This document shows, in pieces, positions 9,056-17,194 of a stretch of DNA of 29,128 nt. Source of the stretch: Desulfonema limicola (GTDB lineage Bacteria; Desulfobacterota; Desulfobacteria; Desulfobacterales; DYRC01); NCBI GenBank assembly GCA_020718925.1, contig DYRC01000012.1:1-29128 (forward strand), written 5' to 3'. The notes below the pieces were generated by a model. The model was given only the letters and a program-made list of their open reading frames with translations. It did not search any database and had not been told where the DNA came from. A program made the position numbers and the translations under genes. Each line of letters begins with the position of its first letter. Within the stretch, counting starts at the first letter, position 1.

Positions 9056-9430
9056 TCACGCTTCAAGCTTTATCGCTTTTTTTGCACTCTCAATCAACTG
9101 CTCTCCTTTGAAAGGCTTTAAAATATAATCGGTTACGCCGATGTCCGTGATATGAGAGATGTTGTCTTTTACAGCCTCAGCCGTCAGCATGATGACCGGG
9201 ATATCCTTTATGCCATGCTCGTTTCTGAGTTTGGCAAGCATTTCGTCGCCCTTCATCACAGGCATATTCACGTCTAAGATAATGATGTCCGGCTTTTCAC
9301 GGAGAGCGGCTGCCAGACCTTCAACGCCGTTTTCCGCCTCGACAATGTCGCAGTTGAACGGCTTGAACGTTTTTTTTATCAGCATTCGGATCATCTTGCT
9401 GTCGTCCACTGCAAGAATTTTCAGCACCAT
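9056..9430 (-). CDS. CheY-like single-domain response regulator
   Basis: This 124-aa stand-alone receiver has the full active site: D9 and D10 (AVDDSK), phospho-acceptor D53 (IILDVNMPVMKG), T83 and K105, with Y102 at the switch position. It has no output domain, so it acts by protein contact, either as a CheY for a motor or as a relay between kinases. It is the first gene of the minus-strand operon and is divergent from the MCP-CheA cluster, so CheA is a plausible phosphodonor; the hybrid kinases are alternatives. The ATG follows AGGA at short spacing. I leave out a cheY symbol because the partner is not shown. Confidence 0.93.
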   Translation of the reverse strand: MVLKILAVDDSKMIRMLIKKTFKPFNCDIVEAENGVEGLAAALREKPDIIILDVNMPVMKGDEMLAKLRNEHGIKDIPVIMLTAEAVKDNISHITDIGVTDYILKPFKGEQLIESAKKAIKLEA

Positions 9431-9568
9431 AATATCCTGTCCTCAATCTTTTTGATCAAAGTGTTGAAAAAAAGAAAAATCAATGCTTATTTATAAAGAT
9501 TAAGGTTTTTGTGCAAGATTTTTCTGACATTCTGAAGACAAAGTTGCGCTATGGGTTAAAAACACTGG

Positions 9569-9586
9569 ACATTTTTTGAAAAATGT
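9569..9586 (+). promoter_or_regulatory. AT-rich palindrome upstream of MCP1
   Basis: ACATTTTT and AAAAATGT form a perfect 8-bp inverted repeat with a 2-nt spacer, 28 bp upstream of the MCP1 start and inside the divergent gap between the two signalling blocks (9431-9614). It could be an operator or an RNA hairpin. I found no convincing -35/-10 pair in this gap. Confidence 0.3.
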
Positions 9587-9614
9587 TGTCTATCAGACTA
9601 AAGGGAGGTGCGAT

Positions 9615-9968
9615 ATGAAAATTTCGGATTTCAGGATCGGCACGAGACTTATGCTCGGCTTTCTGATGGTGGTGTCTGTCATGGGCGGCGCAGCAGGGTA
9701 TCAGATTATGCAAATGCGCTATGTATCTGAATTATATCGTCATAATGCGGAACGGAATGCGGATGCGATTGCGGTCAGAGATATTGCCAAACGTTTATCG
9801 GATGTTTACAGCGTTGTTGCTGATGGCATTATCAACCAGAATATGGACGGAACCCGCAAGCTGTTTTCTTCGGCTAAACTCACCGCTCAGAAAGATATTG
9901 CGGCATTGAAGTCCATCGCCGACACGCAGGAAGAAAAAATATGGGCAGATGCTTTTGCCGATAAGTAG
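9615..9968 (+). CDS. MCP1 N-terminal fragment, ended by amber stop
   Basis: This 117-aa piece is the start of a methyl-accepting chemotaxis protein. TM1 spans about residues 10-32 (LMLGFLMVVSVMGGAAGYQI), followed by the first helices of a periplasmic four-helix-bundle sensor. The ATG at 9615 follows an excellent AGGGAGG (9602-9608); the longer frame from 9576 has no such site. TAG at 9966-9968 ends the frame. The next codon, in the same frame, is ATG, and the rest of the receptor follows without any shift. One sense codon in place of TAG would restore a 549-aa receptor. TAG is a normal stop for at least three other genes here, so general recoding is unlikely. Confidence 0.75.
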   Translation: MKISDFRIGTRLMLGFLMVVSVMGGAAGYQIMQMRYVSELYRHNAERNADAIAVRDIAKRLSDVYSVVADGIINQNMDGTRKLFSSAKLTAQKDIAALKSIADTQEEKIWADAFADK

Positions 9969-11264
9969 ATGGTGTATATCAGAAAATTTGAAGATGAGAT
10001 GCTTGTGCTTTTAACGGCTGAGGTGGAAGAACAGGATACTGAAAAAATCAGAGAAGTTGACGCAGAAATTGACGCTATCCGTCAATCTGCCGGAGAACTG
10101 CTGGATAACATAAGCAAGGCTCTGGCAAAAGAAGAGGAAGAGTCCAATGCTCTGTTTGTTTCCACTCAGCAGGCGACGATCCGCTTATCTGTGATACTTA
10201 CGATCATCGGCATTGTCATAGCCCTGATGTTTGCCTTTCGGATTACCCGCTCTATCACCATTCCTCTGAAAGAGGCGATACTGGCAAATAATCGGCTGGC
10301 GGATGGCGATTTGAACATTGACATCCGAACAGATCGGAAAGATGAAGTCGGCGATCTGCTGCTCGCCATGCAGAGAATGATCGCTTCTTTAAAAGAAATT
10401 ATCGTTCATGTCCGGGAAGGCTCTGAAAAAATGAAGCTTATGGCGGAAGCCGTGAATACTTCCGCCGAACAAATCTCAACGGTAAGTCTTGAATCCACTT
10501 CCGGCGCTCAGGAATTGTCTCAGGGCGCAAGCGAAAATGCGTCTTCCACAGAACAGGTATCTTCCTCAATAGAAGAAATGACCGCCAATATTCGGCAGAA
10601 TGCGGAAAATGCGATCCAGACGGAAAAGATTGCCATAAAATCCGCTCAGGATGCGATGGAAGGCGGAAAAGCGGTTGAAGAAGTTGTTGTTGCCATGAAA
10701 ACCATTGCCGGAAAAATCTCCATTATTGAAGAGATTGCCCGGCAGACCAATCTGCTTGCGCTGAATGCAGCGATAGAGGCAGCCCGTGCCGGAGAACACG
10801 GCAGAGGCTTTGCGGTGGTGGCGTCAGAAGTCAGAAAATTGGCAGAAAAAACCCAGAAATCAGCTTCGGAAATCAATCAGTTGTCCATATCCAGCGTGAA
10901 TATTGCCGAAAAAGCAGGAGAAATGCTGCGTCAGATGGTTCCGAATATCCGCAAAACATCAGACTTGGTTCAGGAAATCAGCGCGGCATGTGAAGAGCAG
11001 AACTCCGGCGCACAGCAGATCAGCAAAGCGGTCAGCCAGTTGGATCAGGTTACTCAGCAAAATGCCGCGGCTGCTGAAAATCTGTCCAGCAGCGCGGAAG
11101 AACTCTCTGCGGCGGCTGAAGTCATGGCGGCTAATTCCAAAGATATGCTGGATCAGACCCAGCGCATCCGCAATGCGATGGATTTTTTTGAACTTGATGA
11201 TTCTTCTTTTCAGCAGCATTCCCCAAACTCCTCCCGAATTGAAAAAAAACAGATAAAGGCTTGA
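9969..11264 (+). CDS. MCP1 C-terminal part: TM2, HAMP, signalling domain
   Basis: This 431-aa frame continues the receptor that starts at 9615. It holds the last sensor helices (1-65), TM2 (about 67-90), a HAMP domain (about 91-145) and the long coiled-coil signalling domain. The hairpin tip EIARQTNLLALNAAIEAARAG contacts CheA and CheW. There is no C-terminal NWETF-like tether for CheR or CheB. Alone it would be a one-membrane-pass protein with half a sensor. The ATG directly follows the TAG, so stop-start reinitiation is possible, but only a weak purine stretch precedes it. It may be a recent nonsense mutant, a readthrough case or two separately made pieces. It leads the CheA cluster. Confidence 0.8.
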   Translation: MVYIRKFEDEMLVLLTAEVEEQDTEKIREVDAEIDAIRQSAGELLDNISKALAKEEEESNALFVSTQQATIRLSVILTIIGIVIALMFAFRITRSITIPLKEAILANNRLADGDLNIDIRTDRKDEVGDLLLAMQRMIASLKEIIVHVREGSEKMKLMAEAVNTSAEQISTVSLESTSGAQELSQGASENASSTEQVSSSIEEMTANIRQNAENAIQTEKIAIKSAQDAMEGGKAVEEVVVAMKTIAGKISIIEEIARQTNLLALNAAIEAARAGEHGRGFAVVASEVRKLAEKTQKSASEINQLSISSVNIAEKAGEMLRQMVPNIRKTSDLVQEISAACEEQNSGAQQISKAVSQLDQVTQQNAAAAENLSSSAEELSAAAEVMAANSKDMLDQTQRIRNAMDFFELDDSSFQQHSPNSSRIEKKQIKA

Positions 11265-11319
11265 TTTTGAAACAAAGACGTAATAAAGATCGGGCAGACG
11301 ACAAATTCGAGGCATACTG

Positions 11320-13500
11320 ATGACAACAGATACTCAGAAAGAAATTTACAGGGAAGAAGCCGGAGAGCTTCTTGCAGATATTGAAACCGCGCTTCTGGAG
11401 CTTGAAGAACGACCCGATGACGCCGAACAGATAGCCCGCGCCTTCCGCGCCTTGCACACCATCAAAGGCTCAGGGGCGATGGCGGGATTTGACGATATTG
11501 CGGCGTTTTCCCACGAACTGGAAAGTTTATTTGATCGGGTGCGCGCCAAAGAGATTGCCATCACCAGCGAATTGATAAGTTTTACCCTAGCCGGCTGCGA
11601 TCAGATTCGCGCCATGCTCAATGAAGCATTCGGCGGCGAACCGGCAAATCCGTATCGCGCAAGAGATATTCTGAGGTATCTGAAAGCGTTATTTCCGGCA
11701 GAGAGTGTTAAAGAAAGTGTTAAGGAAAGTGTTAAGGAAAGTGTTAAGTGTGATGTGTTAAGTGTTATGAAAGAAGACAATCTTAACACTTTCCACTTAA
11801 CACCTAACACATCCTCTCTGACGTATCGCATTCATTTTCACCCCCATGCCGATATTTTCAAAAACGGCACGAATCCGATTTATCTGATCAGCGAGCTTAG
11901 GGAAATGGGGGAGTGCAAGGTTGTGGCAAGACTTGACGGCATCCCGATGCTTGACGGATATGATCCGGAATCGTGTTACACGGTGTGGGACATTATCCTT
12001 ACCACTGACAAACAGGTCGGAGAGATACGGAATGTATTTATTTTTGTTGAAGACTCCGCCCATATTCTCATAGAACCGATTCACACATCAGGAGATACTG
12101 ATGAAGAAGGACAGTATAAACGGCTGGGAGAAATTTTGGTGGAGCGGGGACATATTTCTTCGGACGTACTGGAAGGAGTTCTTAAAAAGCAGAAGCGCAT
12201 CGGCGATATGCTGATAGAAGAAAAGATTGTCAAGCCCGGCGTGGTTGAATCTGCATTGGCAGAGCAGCAGCATGTCCGCGAGATTCCCAAAATATGGCGG
12301 GAAGCGGAAAAAGTATCCGGCATCCGTGTGGATTCTGAAAAACTGGACAAGCTTGCCAATCTGGTCGGAGAGTTGGTAACATTGCAGGCGCGGTTTCTTC
12401 AAACGGTTGTTTCTTATGAAAATGACGAGCTGATGGCGGTGGCTGAGGAAATGGATCGCCTGACCTCGGAACTCAGAGACAACACCATGACCATGCGGAT
12501 GGTGCCTATCGGAAAAATATTCAGTAAATTCAGACGGTTGGTTAGAGATTTATCAACTGAACTGAACAAACAGGTGCGGCTTTCCATTGACGGTGAAGAT
12601 ACGGAATTGGACAAAACCATTATTGAGCAATTGCATGATCCGATGGTGCATATTATCCGCAACTGCATAGATCACGGCATTGAAACCACAGAGGTGAGAA
12701 GAGCCGCTGAAAAACCGGAAGTGGGACAGATTTATTTATCCGCGTCTTATTCCGGCGCGGGCGTTAAAATCGAAATTTCTGACGATGGCGCAGGGCTTTC
12801 CGAAGATATGATTCAGGCAAAAGCCATTGAAAAAGGACTGATTACGCCGAATGCGAATATCGCTGAAAAAGACTTGTTTTCGCTGATTTTTCTTCCCGGG
12901 TTTTCCACAGCCGCAACGGTTACGAATGTATCCGGCAGAGGCGTGGGCATGGATGTGGTCAGGCGCCGCATGGAAGAACTCAGAGGCAGTGTGGATATTC
13001 GCAGCAAAAAAGGCGAAGGAACAGTGATTTCGCTCACTTTGCCGCTCACGCTTGCGATGATTGACGGGCTTTTGGTTAAAGCAGGCAATGAATTTTATGT
13101 GTTTCCTCTGCCGATGGTGGAAGAGTGTATGGAACTGACGCTGACCGATATTGACGCTTCCCGGATTGCCAATGTGCGCGGTGATCTGGTTCCCTATATT
13201 TTTTTAAGAGAAATACTTGAAATTTCAGGAGATGTGCCTATGACCTGCGAAGTTATCATTACACGGTCAGATAATTACAGGGTCGGTTTTGTGGCGGATC
13301 AGATTGTCGGACAGCATCAGACCGTGATTCGGGGGCTTGGAAAATATTGCGCCAAAGCCAGAGAATTTTCAGGCGCCACTGTATTAGCCGATGGTACGGT
13401 CGCGCTGATTGCGGATGTTCCCAGACTCATTGAAGCTGCCAAAGCAGATGAGGAACGCAAAAGAACTCAGTCGCATCAGATGAAAGAGATGAAAGGATAG
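11320..13500 (+). CDS. cheA: chemotaxis histidine kinase CheA
   Basis: This 726-aa kinase phosphorylates CheY and CheB in response to receptors. Order: P1/HPt with H46 (FRALHTIKGSG); a low-complexity linker (128-166); a P2-like domain (167-255); two tandem 24-residue motifs at 268-291 and 293-316; P3 dimerisation (about 330-395); a P4 ATPase with N448 (IRNCIDHG), DDGAGL and GRGVGMDVV; and P5, the CheW-like domain (about 580-705). The linker is encoded by a 12-bp tandem repeat giving ESVK copies plus an inverted arm, all in frame. The tandem motifs (RLGEIL..., RIGDML..., each ending in Q) resemble the c-di-GMP-binding MshEN/GspE N-terminal motif. The gene begins 55 nt after MCP1 and is followed 4 nt later by the PAS-MCP gene. 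Confidence 0.97.
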   Translation: MTTDTQKEIYREEAGELLADIETALLELEERPDDAEQIARAFRALHTIKGSGAMAGFDDIAAFSHELESLFDRVRAKEIAITSELISFTLAGCDQIRAMLNEAFGGEPANPYRARDILRYLKALFPAESVKESVKESVKESVKCDVLSVMKEDNLNTFHLTPNTSSLTYRIHFHPHADIFKNGTNPIYLISELREMGECKVVARLDGIPMLDGYDPESCYTVWDIILTTDKQVGEIRNVFIFVEDSAHILIEPIHTSGDTDEEGQYKRLGEILVERGHISSDVLEGVLKKQKRIGDMLIEEKIVKPGVVESALAEQQHVREIPKIWREAEKVSGIRVDSEKLDKLANLVGELVTLQARFLQTVVSYENDELMAVAEEMDRLTSELRDNTMTMRMVPIGKIFSKFRRLVRDLSTELNKQVRLSIDGEDTELDKTIIEQLHDPMVHIIRNCIDHGIETTEVRRAAEKPEVGQIYLSASYSGAGVKIEISDDGAGLSEDMIQAKAIEKGLITPNANIAEKDLFSLIFLPGFSTAATVTNVSGRGVGMDVVRRRMEELRGSVDIRSKKGEGTVISLTLPLTLAMIDGLLVKAGNEFYVFPLPMVEECMELTLTDIDASRIANVRGDLVPYIFLREILEISGDVPMTCEVIITRSDNYRVGFVADQIVGQHQTVIRGLGKYCAKAREFSGATVLADGTVALIADVPRLIEAAKADEERKRTQSHQMKEMKG
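11701..11815 (+). repeat. in-frame 12-bp tandem repeat and inverted arm within cheA
   Basis: About four copies of GAAAGTGTTAAG run from 11701 to 11748. Then GATGTGTTAAGTGTTA (11752-11767) faces TAACACCTAACACATC (11798-11813), a 16-bp inverted pair with one mismatch, with another CTTAACACTT copy in the loop side. The whole tract stays in the cheA frame and encodes the P1-P2 linker. Slippage by one unit would add or remove four residues without a frameshift. Confidence 0.8.
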
Positions 13501-13504
13501 AATT

Positions 13505-15511
13505 ATGGAAGATAACACTATCAAAGATGTTCCCAAACGCAAAAAACCGGCAGAGAAAAAAACTGCTGTTTCCAAGCCTTTGAAGACGGCTGATAAAGCA
13601 GATAATGATCTGATGAAGCTGTTTAAGGAATTTAAAAAAAATTATGACGAACAACAGTCAGGCAATTTTGAAGCCATTATTGATGAAACGCAGTTTAAAG
13701 GCATGTATCGGGAAATGGTTCATTATTATAATGAATCCGGGCATCTGCATATCCGAAATCTTTTAAAAATTCTTGAGACGTTAAGCGCGTATGCCGAAGG
13801 AGATTTTTCAAAAACACTGGAAAAGCTGCCCGGAAAACAGATACTTGCCAATGAAAAGCTGGATTTGTTAAAAGACAATCTGCAAGGCATTGTTTCCGAA
13901 TTGGAGCAGCTCACCACTGCGGCAAGGGGTGGAAATTTCAGTATCCGGGCGGATGCAAGCCGGTTTCAGGGCGACTATGGGCAGCTTCTCAACAGAATGA
14001 ATCAGACACTGGATATGTTTGCAGATAAAATTTATCTTTATGAGGCGATCATTGATGCGTTTCCCTTTCCGATTTCCGTAACCGATTCGGATATGAATTG
14101 GACATTTATCAATAAAGCATCTGAGGAAGTTACAGGATTGAAGCGCAAAAATGTGATGGGTAAGCAATGCAGCAATTGGAATGCGGATATTTGCAAAACT
14201 GATCGCTGCGGCATTGCCATGCTCAAACGGGGAAATCTCACGTCTTATTTCAAGCAGCCCGGTATTGATAAAGAATTCAGGGTGGATGCGGCATATATTC
14301 TGAACGATAAAGGTGAACGGATCGGGCATATTGAAATTGTTCAGGATGTTACGGCTGAAAATCGGAAAAAAGATTATCAGAGTGCAGAGGTCAATCGCCT
14401 GACAGCCCGTTTGAAAGCCTTAGCTGAGGGTGATCTCACGTTTGAAACCGATGTCAGAGAAGCGGATCAGTATTGCGGCGAAGTGCGGCAGAATTTTGTC
14501 CATATCAATAAAAGTCTTGAAGAGGCTAAAAAAGCATTGAATGAGATTACGCATCTTGCGCGTGAGATTGCCTCGGGAAATCTGATGGTAAGCATTCAGA
14601 AACGCTCTGAAAAAGACGATTTGATGGCAGCCCTCAATACAATGGTCGGACGCCTTACGGATATTGCAAAAAGTGTTCAGACATCGGCAGCGCAGGTGGC
14701 GTCAGGCAGCCAGCATATCAGTAGCGGAACTCAGGAATTATCGCAGGGAACCAGTGAGCAGGCGGCAAATGTCGAAGAAATTTCAAGTTCTATGGAACAG
14801 ATGAACGGGGCAATAGAACAGAATGCCGATAATGCCAAAGAAACCGCTAAAATCGCGCTAAAAGTGGCGCAGGATGCCAAAGACAGCGGAAAAGCCATGT
14901 CTGAAACCGTATCTGCCATGAAAAGCATTGCGGATAAAATCGGCATTATTCAGGAAATTGCCCGTCAGACCAACATGCTGGCGTTGAATGCGGCAATTGA
15001 GGCGGCGCGTGCAGGGCAGCATGGCAGAGGATTTGCTGTTGTTGCCGCAGAAGTCAGACGACTGGCGGAAAAAAGTCAGGCATCAGCAAAGGAAATTGAC
15101 AGTTTATCCAAAACCAGTGTTGACATTGCCGAAAGAGCCGGGCGGAAAATAGAAGACATTATCCCCGGAATCCAGAAAACATCCGAGTTGGTAGAGGAAA
15201 TCAGCATCAGCAACGGCGAGCAGGCAGACGGCATTGCTCAGGTTACGCGGGCGGTTCAGCAGTTGGAACAGGTCATCGGACAAACCGCAAGTGCGGCTCA
15301 GGAAATGGCATCCACCAGTCAGCAATTATCGGCTCAGGCGCGTCAGTTGAGAAAAAAAACCGCTTTTTTCAAAGTCAATCTGTCGGATGTGGATATAGCT
15401 GAGTCTTTCAAGGTCTATGCCAAACCCAAATCCGGCGCGCAGATAAGAAAAAAAGATATTATACCGGATATGAATGAGTCGGAGGAACATGACGACTTTG
15501 AACGATACTAA
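13505..15511 (+). CDS. soluble PAS-domain methyl-accepting chemotaxis protein
   Basis: This 668-aa receptor has no signal peptide or membrane segment, so it senses inside the cell. An N-terminal charged region is followed by HAMP-like repeats (about 60-165). A PAS domain follows (about 175-280) with a Cys-bearing stretch (GKQCSNWNADICKTDRCGI), then two more HAMP-like units (300-390) and the signalling coiled coil with tip EIARQTNMLALNAAIEAARAG. The three Cys at the C, IC and RC positions suggest a redox or metal-responsive PAS, but no haem-binding CxxCH is present. It lies between cheA and cheW with a 4-nt gap upstream and its end overlapping cheW by 23 nt. AAGGA precedes the ATG. No CheR pentapeptide tail. 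Confidence 0.93.
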   Translation: MEDNTIKDVPKRKKPAEKKTAVSKPLKTADKADNDLMKLFKEFKKNYDEQQSGNFEAIIDETQFKGMYREMVHYYNESGHLHIRNLLKILETLSAYAEGDFSKTLEKLPGKQILANEKLDLLKDNLQGIVSELEQLTTAARGGNFSIRADASRFQGDYGQLLNRMNQTLDMFADKIYLYEAIIDAFPFPISVTDSDMNWTFINKASEEVTGLKRKNVMGKQCSNWNADICKTDRCGIAMLKRGNLTSYFKQPGIDKEFRVDAAYILNDKGERIGHIEIVQDVTAENRKKDYQSAEVNRLTARLKALAEGDLTFETDVREADQYCGEVRQNFVHINKSLEEAKKALNEITHLAREIASGNLMVSIQKRSEKDDLMAALNTMVGRLTDIAKSVQTSAAQVASGSQHISSGTQELSQGTSEQAANVEEISSSMEQMNGAIEQNADNAKETAKIALKVAQDAKDSGKAMSETVSAMKSIADKIGIIQEIARQTNMLALNAAIEAARAGQHGRGFAVVAAEVRRLAEKSQASAKEIDSLSKTSVDIAERAGRKIEDIIPGIQKTSELVEEISISNGEQADGIAQVTRAVQQLEQVIGQTASAAQEMASTSQQLSAQARQLRKKTAFFKVNLSDVDIAESFKVYAKPKSGAQIRKKDIIPDMNESEEHDDFERY

Positions 15512-15944
15512 AAATCAATATCTGACATTTCAAGTAGGGGATGATATATTTGCCCTTGAAATTGACAAGGTACATGAGATACTCACATATACCCGGATTA
15601 CGCGGGTTCCCCGAATGCCCAAGTTTTTAAAGGGCGTTATCAATCTGCGCGGACATATTGTGCCGGTGGTGGATTTGCGCCATAAGTTCGGCATGGTAAC
15701 GGCGGAGTTGACGAGCGATACCTGCATTGTCATTACGGAAACAACGATTCAGGGAGAGCCTGTCATTGTCGGGATTCTGACAGATTCGGTGCGTGAGGTG
15801 ATTAATCTTGAGCCGGAGCAGATATTTCTGCCGCCCAAAGTCGGCATTCGCATCAATCCCGAATTTGTCAAACACATTGGCAAGCATGAAAACCTGATGA
15901 TGGTTCTGAATATAGATCGCGTTTTGGCGTTTGAGGAAATCTGA
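15489..15944 (+). CDS. cheW: chemotaxis coupling protein CheW
   Basis: This 151-aa protein links receptors to CheA. It has the two SH3-like beta-barrel halves and typical CheW stretches: YLTFQVGDDIFALEIDKVHEIL near the N-terminus, RVPRMPKFLKGVINLRG.I.PVVDLR in the middle, and VREVI.LEPEQI later. I place the start at ATG 15489, right after GGAGGAAC, rather than at the upstream in-frame ATG at 15474, which has no Shine-Dalgarno. The gene overlaps the end of the PAS-MCP gene by 23 nt, and its TGA overlaps the cheB ATG by one base (TGATG), so the three are translationally coupled. Confidence 0.96.
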   Translation: MTTLNDTKNQYLTFQVGDDIFALEIDKVHEILTYTRITRVPRMPKFLKGVINLRGHIVPVVDLRHKFGMVTAELTSDTCIVITETTIQGEPVIVGILTDSVREVINLEPEQIFLPPKVGIRINPEFVKHIGKHENLMMVLNIDRVLAFEEI

Positions 15945-17014
15945 TGAAAAAAATCAAGGTGATGGTCGTGGATGATTCGGCGGTGGTGCGCCAGACCATG
16001 AAGGAAAATCTGTCTTCCGATCCGGAAATCGAAGTGATAGCGACTGCCGGAGACCCGTTTATTGCTGCCCGGAAGATGAATAAGGAAATGCCGGACGTGA
16101 TTACGTTGGACGTGGAAATGCCGCGCATGGACGGCATTACATTCTTGCAAAAAATTATGAGCCAGCATCCGCTGCCGGTGGTGATTTGTTCGGCGCTCAC
16201 GGAAAAAGGATGCCAGACCACGCTCAAAGCTTTGGAATACGGCGCAGTGGATATTATTCAGAAGCCCAGACTGGGAGTCAAACAGTTTCTCACAGACTCG
16301 CGGATTATGCTCTGCGATGCGGTAAAAGCTGCGGCAAGAGCGCGGATAAAGCGGATTGCTCCGGGACCGCGCAAGGAAGTAGAAAAGAAACTGACTGCGG
16401 ACGCGGTGCTTGCCCCGCCAAATGGAAAATCCATGCCCAAAACCACAGACAAAGTGGTAGCGGTCGGCGCGTCCACCGGAGGAACTGAGGCTCTGCGCGT
16501 ATTTTTGGAGGCAATGCCCATTGACTGCCCCGGAATCGTGATTGTTCAGCACATGCCGGAGCATTTTACCACTGCTTTTTCAAAGCGTCTCAATGATTTA
16601 TGCCGAATTGAGGTCAAAGAGGCGGCGGATGGAGACAGCGTTCTTCGCGGAAGAGCCTTGATCGGACCCGGAAACAAGCATATCTTATTAAAACGGAGCG
16701 GCGCGAAATATTATGTGGAAGTCAAAGAAGGACCGCTGGTATGCCGTCATCGTCCGTCAGTGGATGTGTTGTTCCGGTCTGCGGCAAGGTATGCAGGCGC
16801 AAACGCGGTCGGCGTGATTATGACCGGCATGGGCGATGACGGCGCAAGAGGAATGCTTGAGATGAAAGAAGCCGGAGCATTCAACATTGCTCAGGATGAG
16901 GCAAGCTGCATTGTATTCGGGATGCCGCAGGAAGCGATTAAGCGCGGCGCGGCAGACAAAGTGCTTCCGCTGGATAATATTGCGATGGCGGTATTGAGAG
17001 CATGTCATATATAA
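15944..17014 (+). CDS. cheB: chemotaxis protein-glutamate methylesterase CheB
   Basis: This 356-aa adaptation enzyme removes methyl groups from receptor glutamates and can deamidate glutamines. The N-terminal receiver has D10, D11, phospho-acceptor D56 (ITLDVEMPRMDG) and K107. The catalytic domain has the triad S177 (GASTGG), H203 (VQHMPEHF) and D299 (GMGDDGARGM). It is full length. Its normal opponent, the methyltransferase CheR, is not in the window, although CheD appears after the rsgA interruption. Translation is coupled to cheW by a one-base overlap. It converges on rsgA, with repeat copy B in the gap. Confidence 0.97.
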   Translation: MKKIKVMVVDDSAVVRQTMKENLSSDPEIEVIATAGDPFIAARKMNKEMPDVITLDVEMPRMDGITFLQKIMSQHPLPVVICSALTEKGCQTTLKALEYGAVDIIQKPRLGVKQFLTDSRIMLCDAVKAAARARIKRIAPGPRKEVEKKLTADAVLAPPNGKSMPKTTDKVVAVGASTGGTEALRVFLEAMPIDCPGIVIVQHMPEHFTTAFSKRLNDLCRIEVKEAADGDSVLRGRALIGPGNKHILLKRSGAKYYVEVKEGPLVCRHRPSVDVLFRSAARYAGANAVGVIMTGMGDDGARGMLEMKEAGAFNIAQDEASCIVFGMPQEAIKRGAADKVLPLDNIAMAVLRACHI

Positions 17015-17070
17015 AAAAAAATTACGTTATATCAATCCTGAAAAATAACCACACTTTCCCGAAAATATTT

Positions 17071-17169
17071 CCCGGAAATGAATTTCCGGGCTATTATGTG
17101 TCGTCCCGATGGGACTCTGATTTGTCGCGTAGGGACAGCGCGTAATAGCGCGGCAATTTATTGCCGTGT
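17071..17169 (-). repeat. four-hairpin repeat element, copy B
   Basis: This is the inverted copy of the element at 4123-4221. Hairpin order along the plus strand is CCCGGAAATGAATTTCCGGG (17071-17090), GTCCC-GAT-GGGAC (17103-17115), GTCGC-GTA-GGGAC (17124-17136, one mismatched pair relative to copy A) and CGGCAATTTATTGCCG (17151-17166). The outer GCTATTA/TAATAGC pair is kept. Differences from copy A are mostly in loops. The element fills the spacer between convergent cheB and rsgA; the rest of 17015-17194 is AT-rich with no gene. Confidence 0.85.
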
Positions 17170-17194
17170 TATGATTCAGATTTGATACGCAATA

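Noticed and set aside
9966..9968. Amber codon as evidence of general TAG recoding
   Set aside because: cheA, the 162-aa gene and MCP3 all end in TAG at sensible positions, so TAG is a working stop in this genome. A site-specific event remains possible.
11701..11815. CRISPR-like array in cheA
   Set aside because: Units are 12 bp without spacers and remain in the coding frame.
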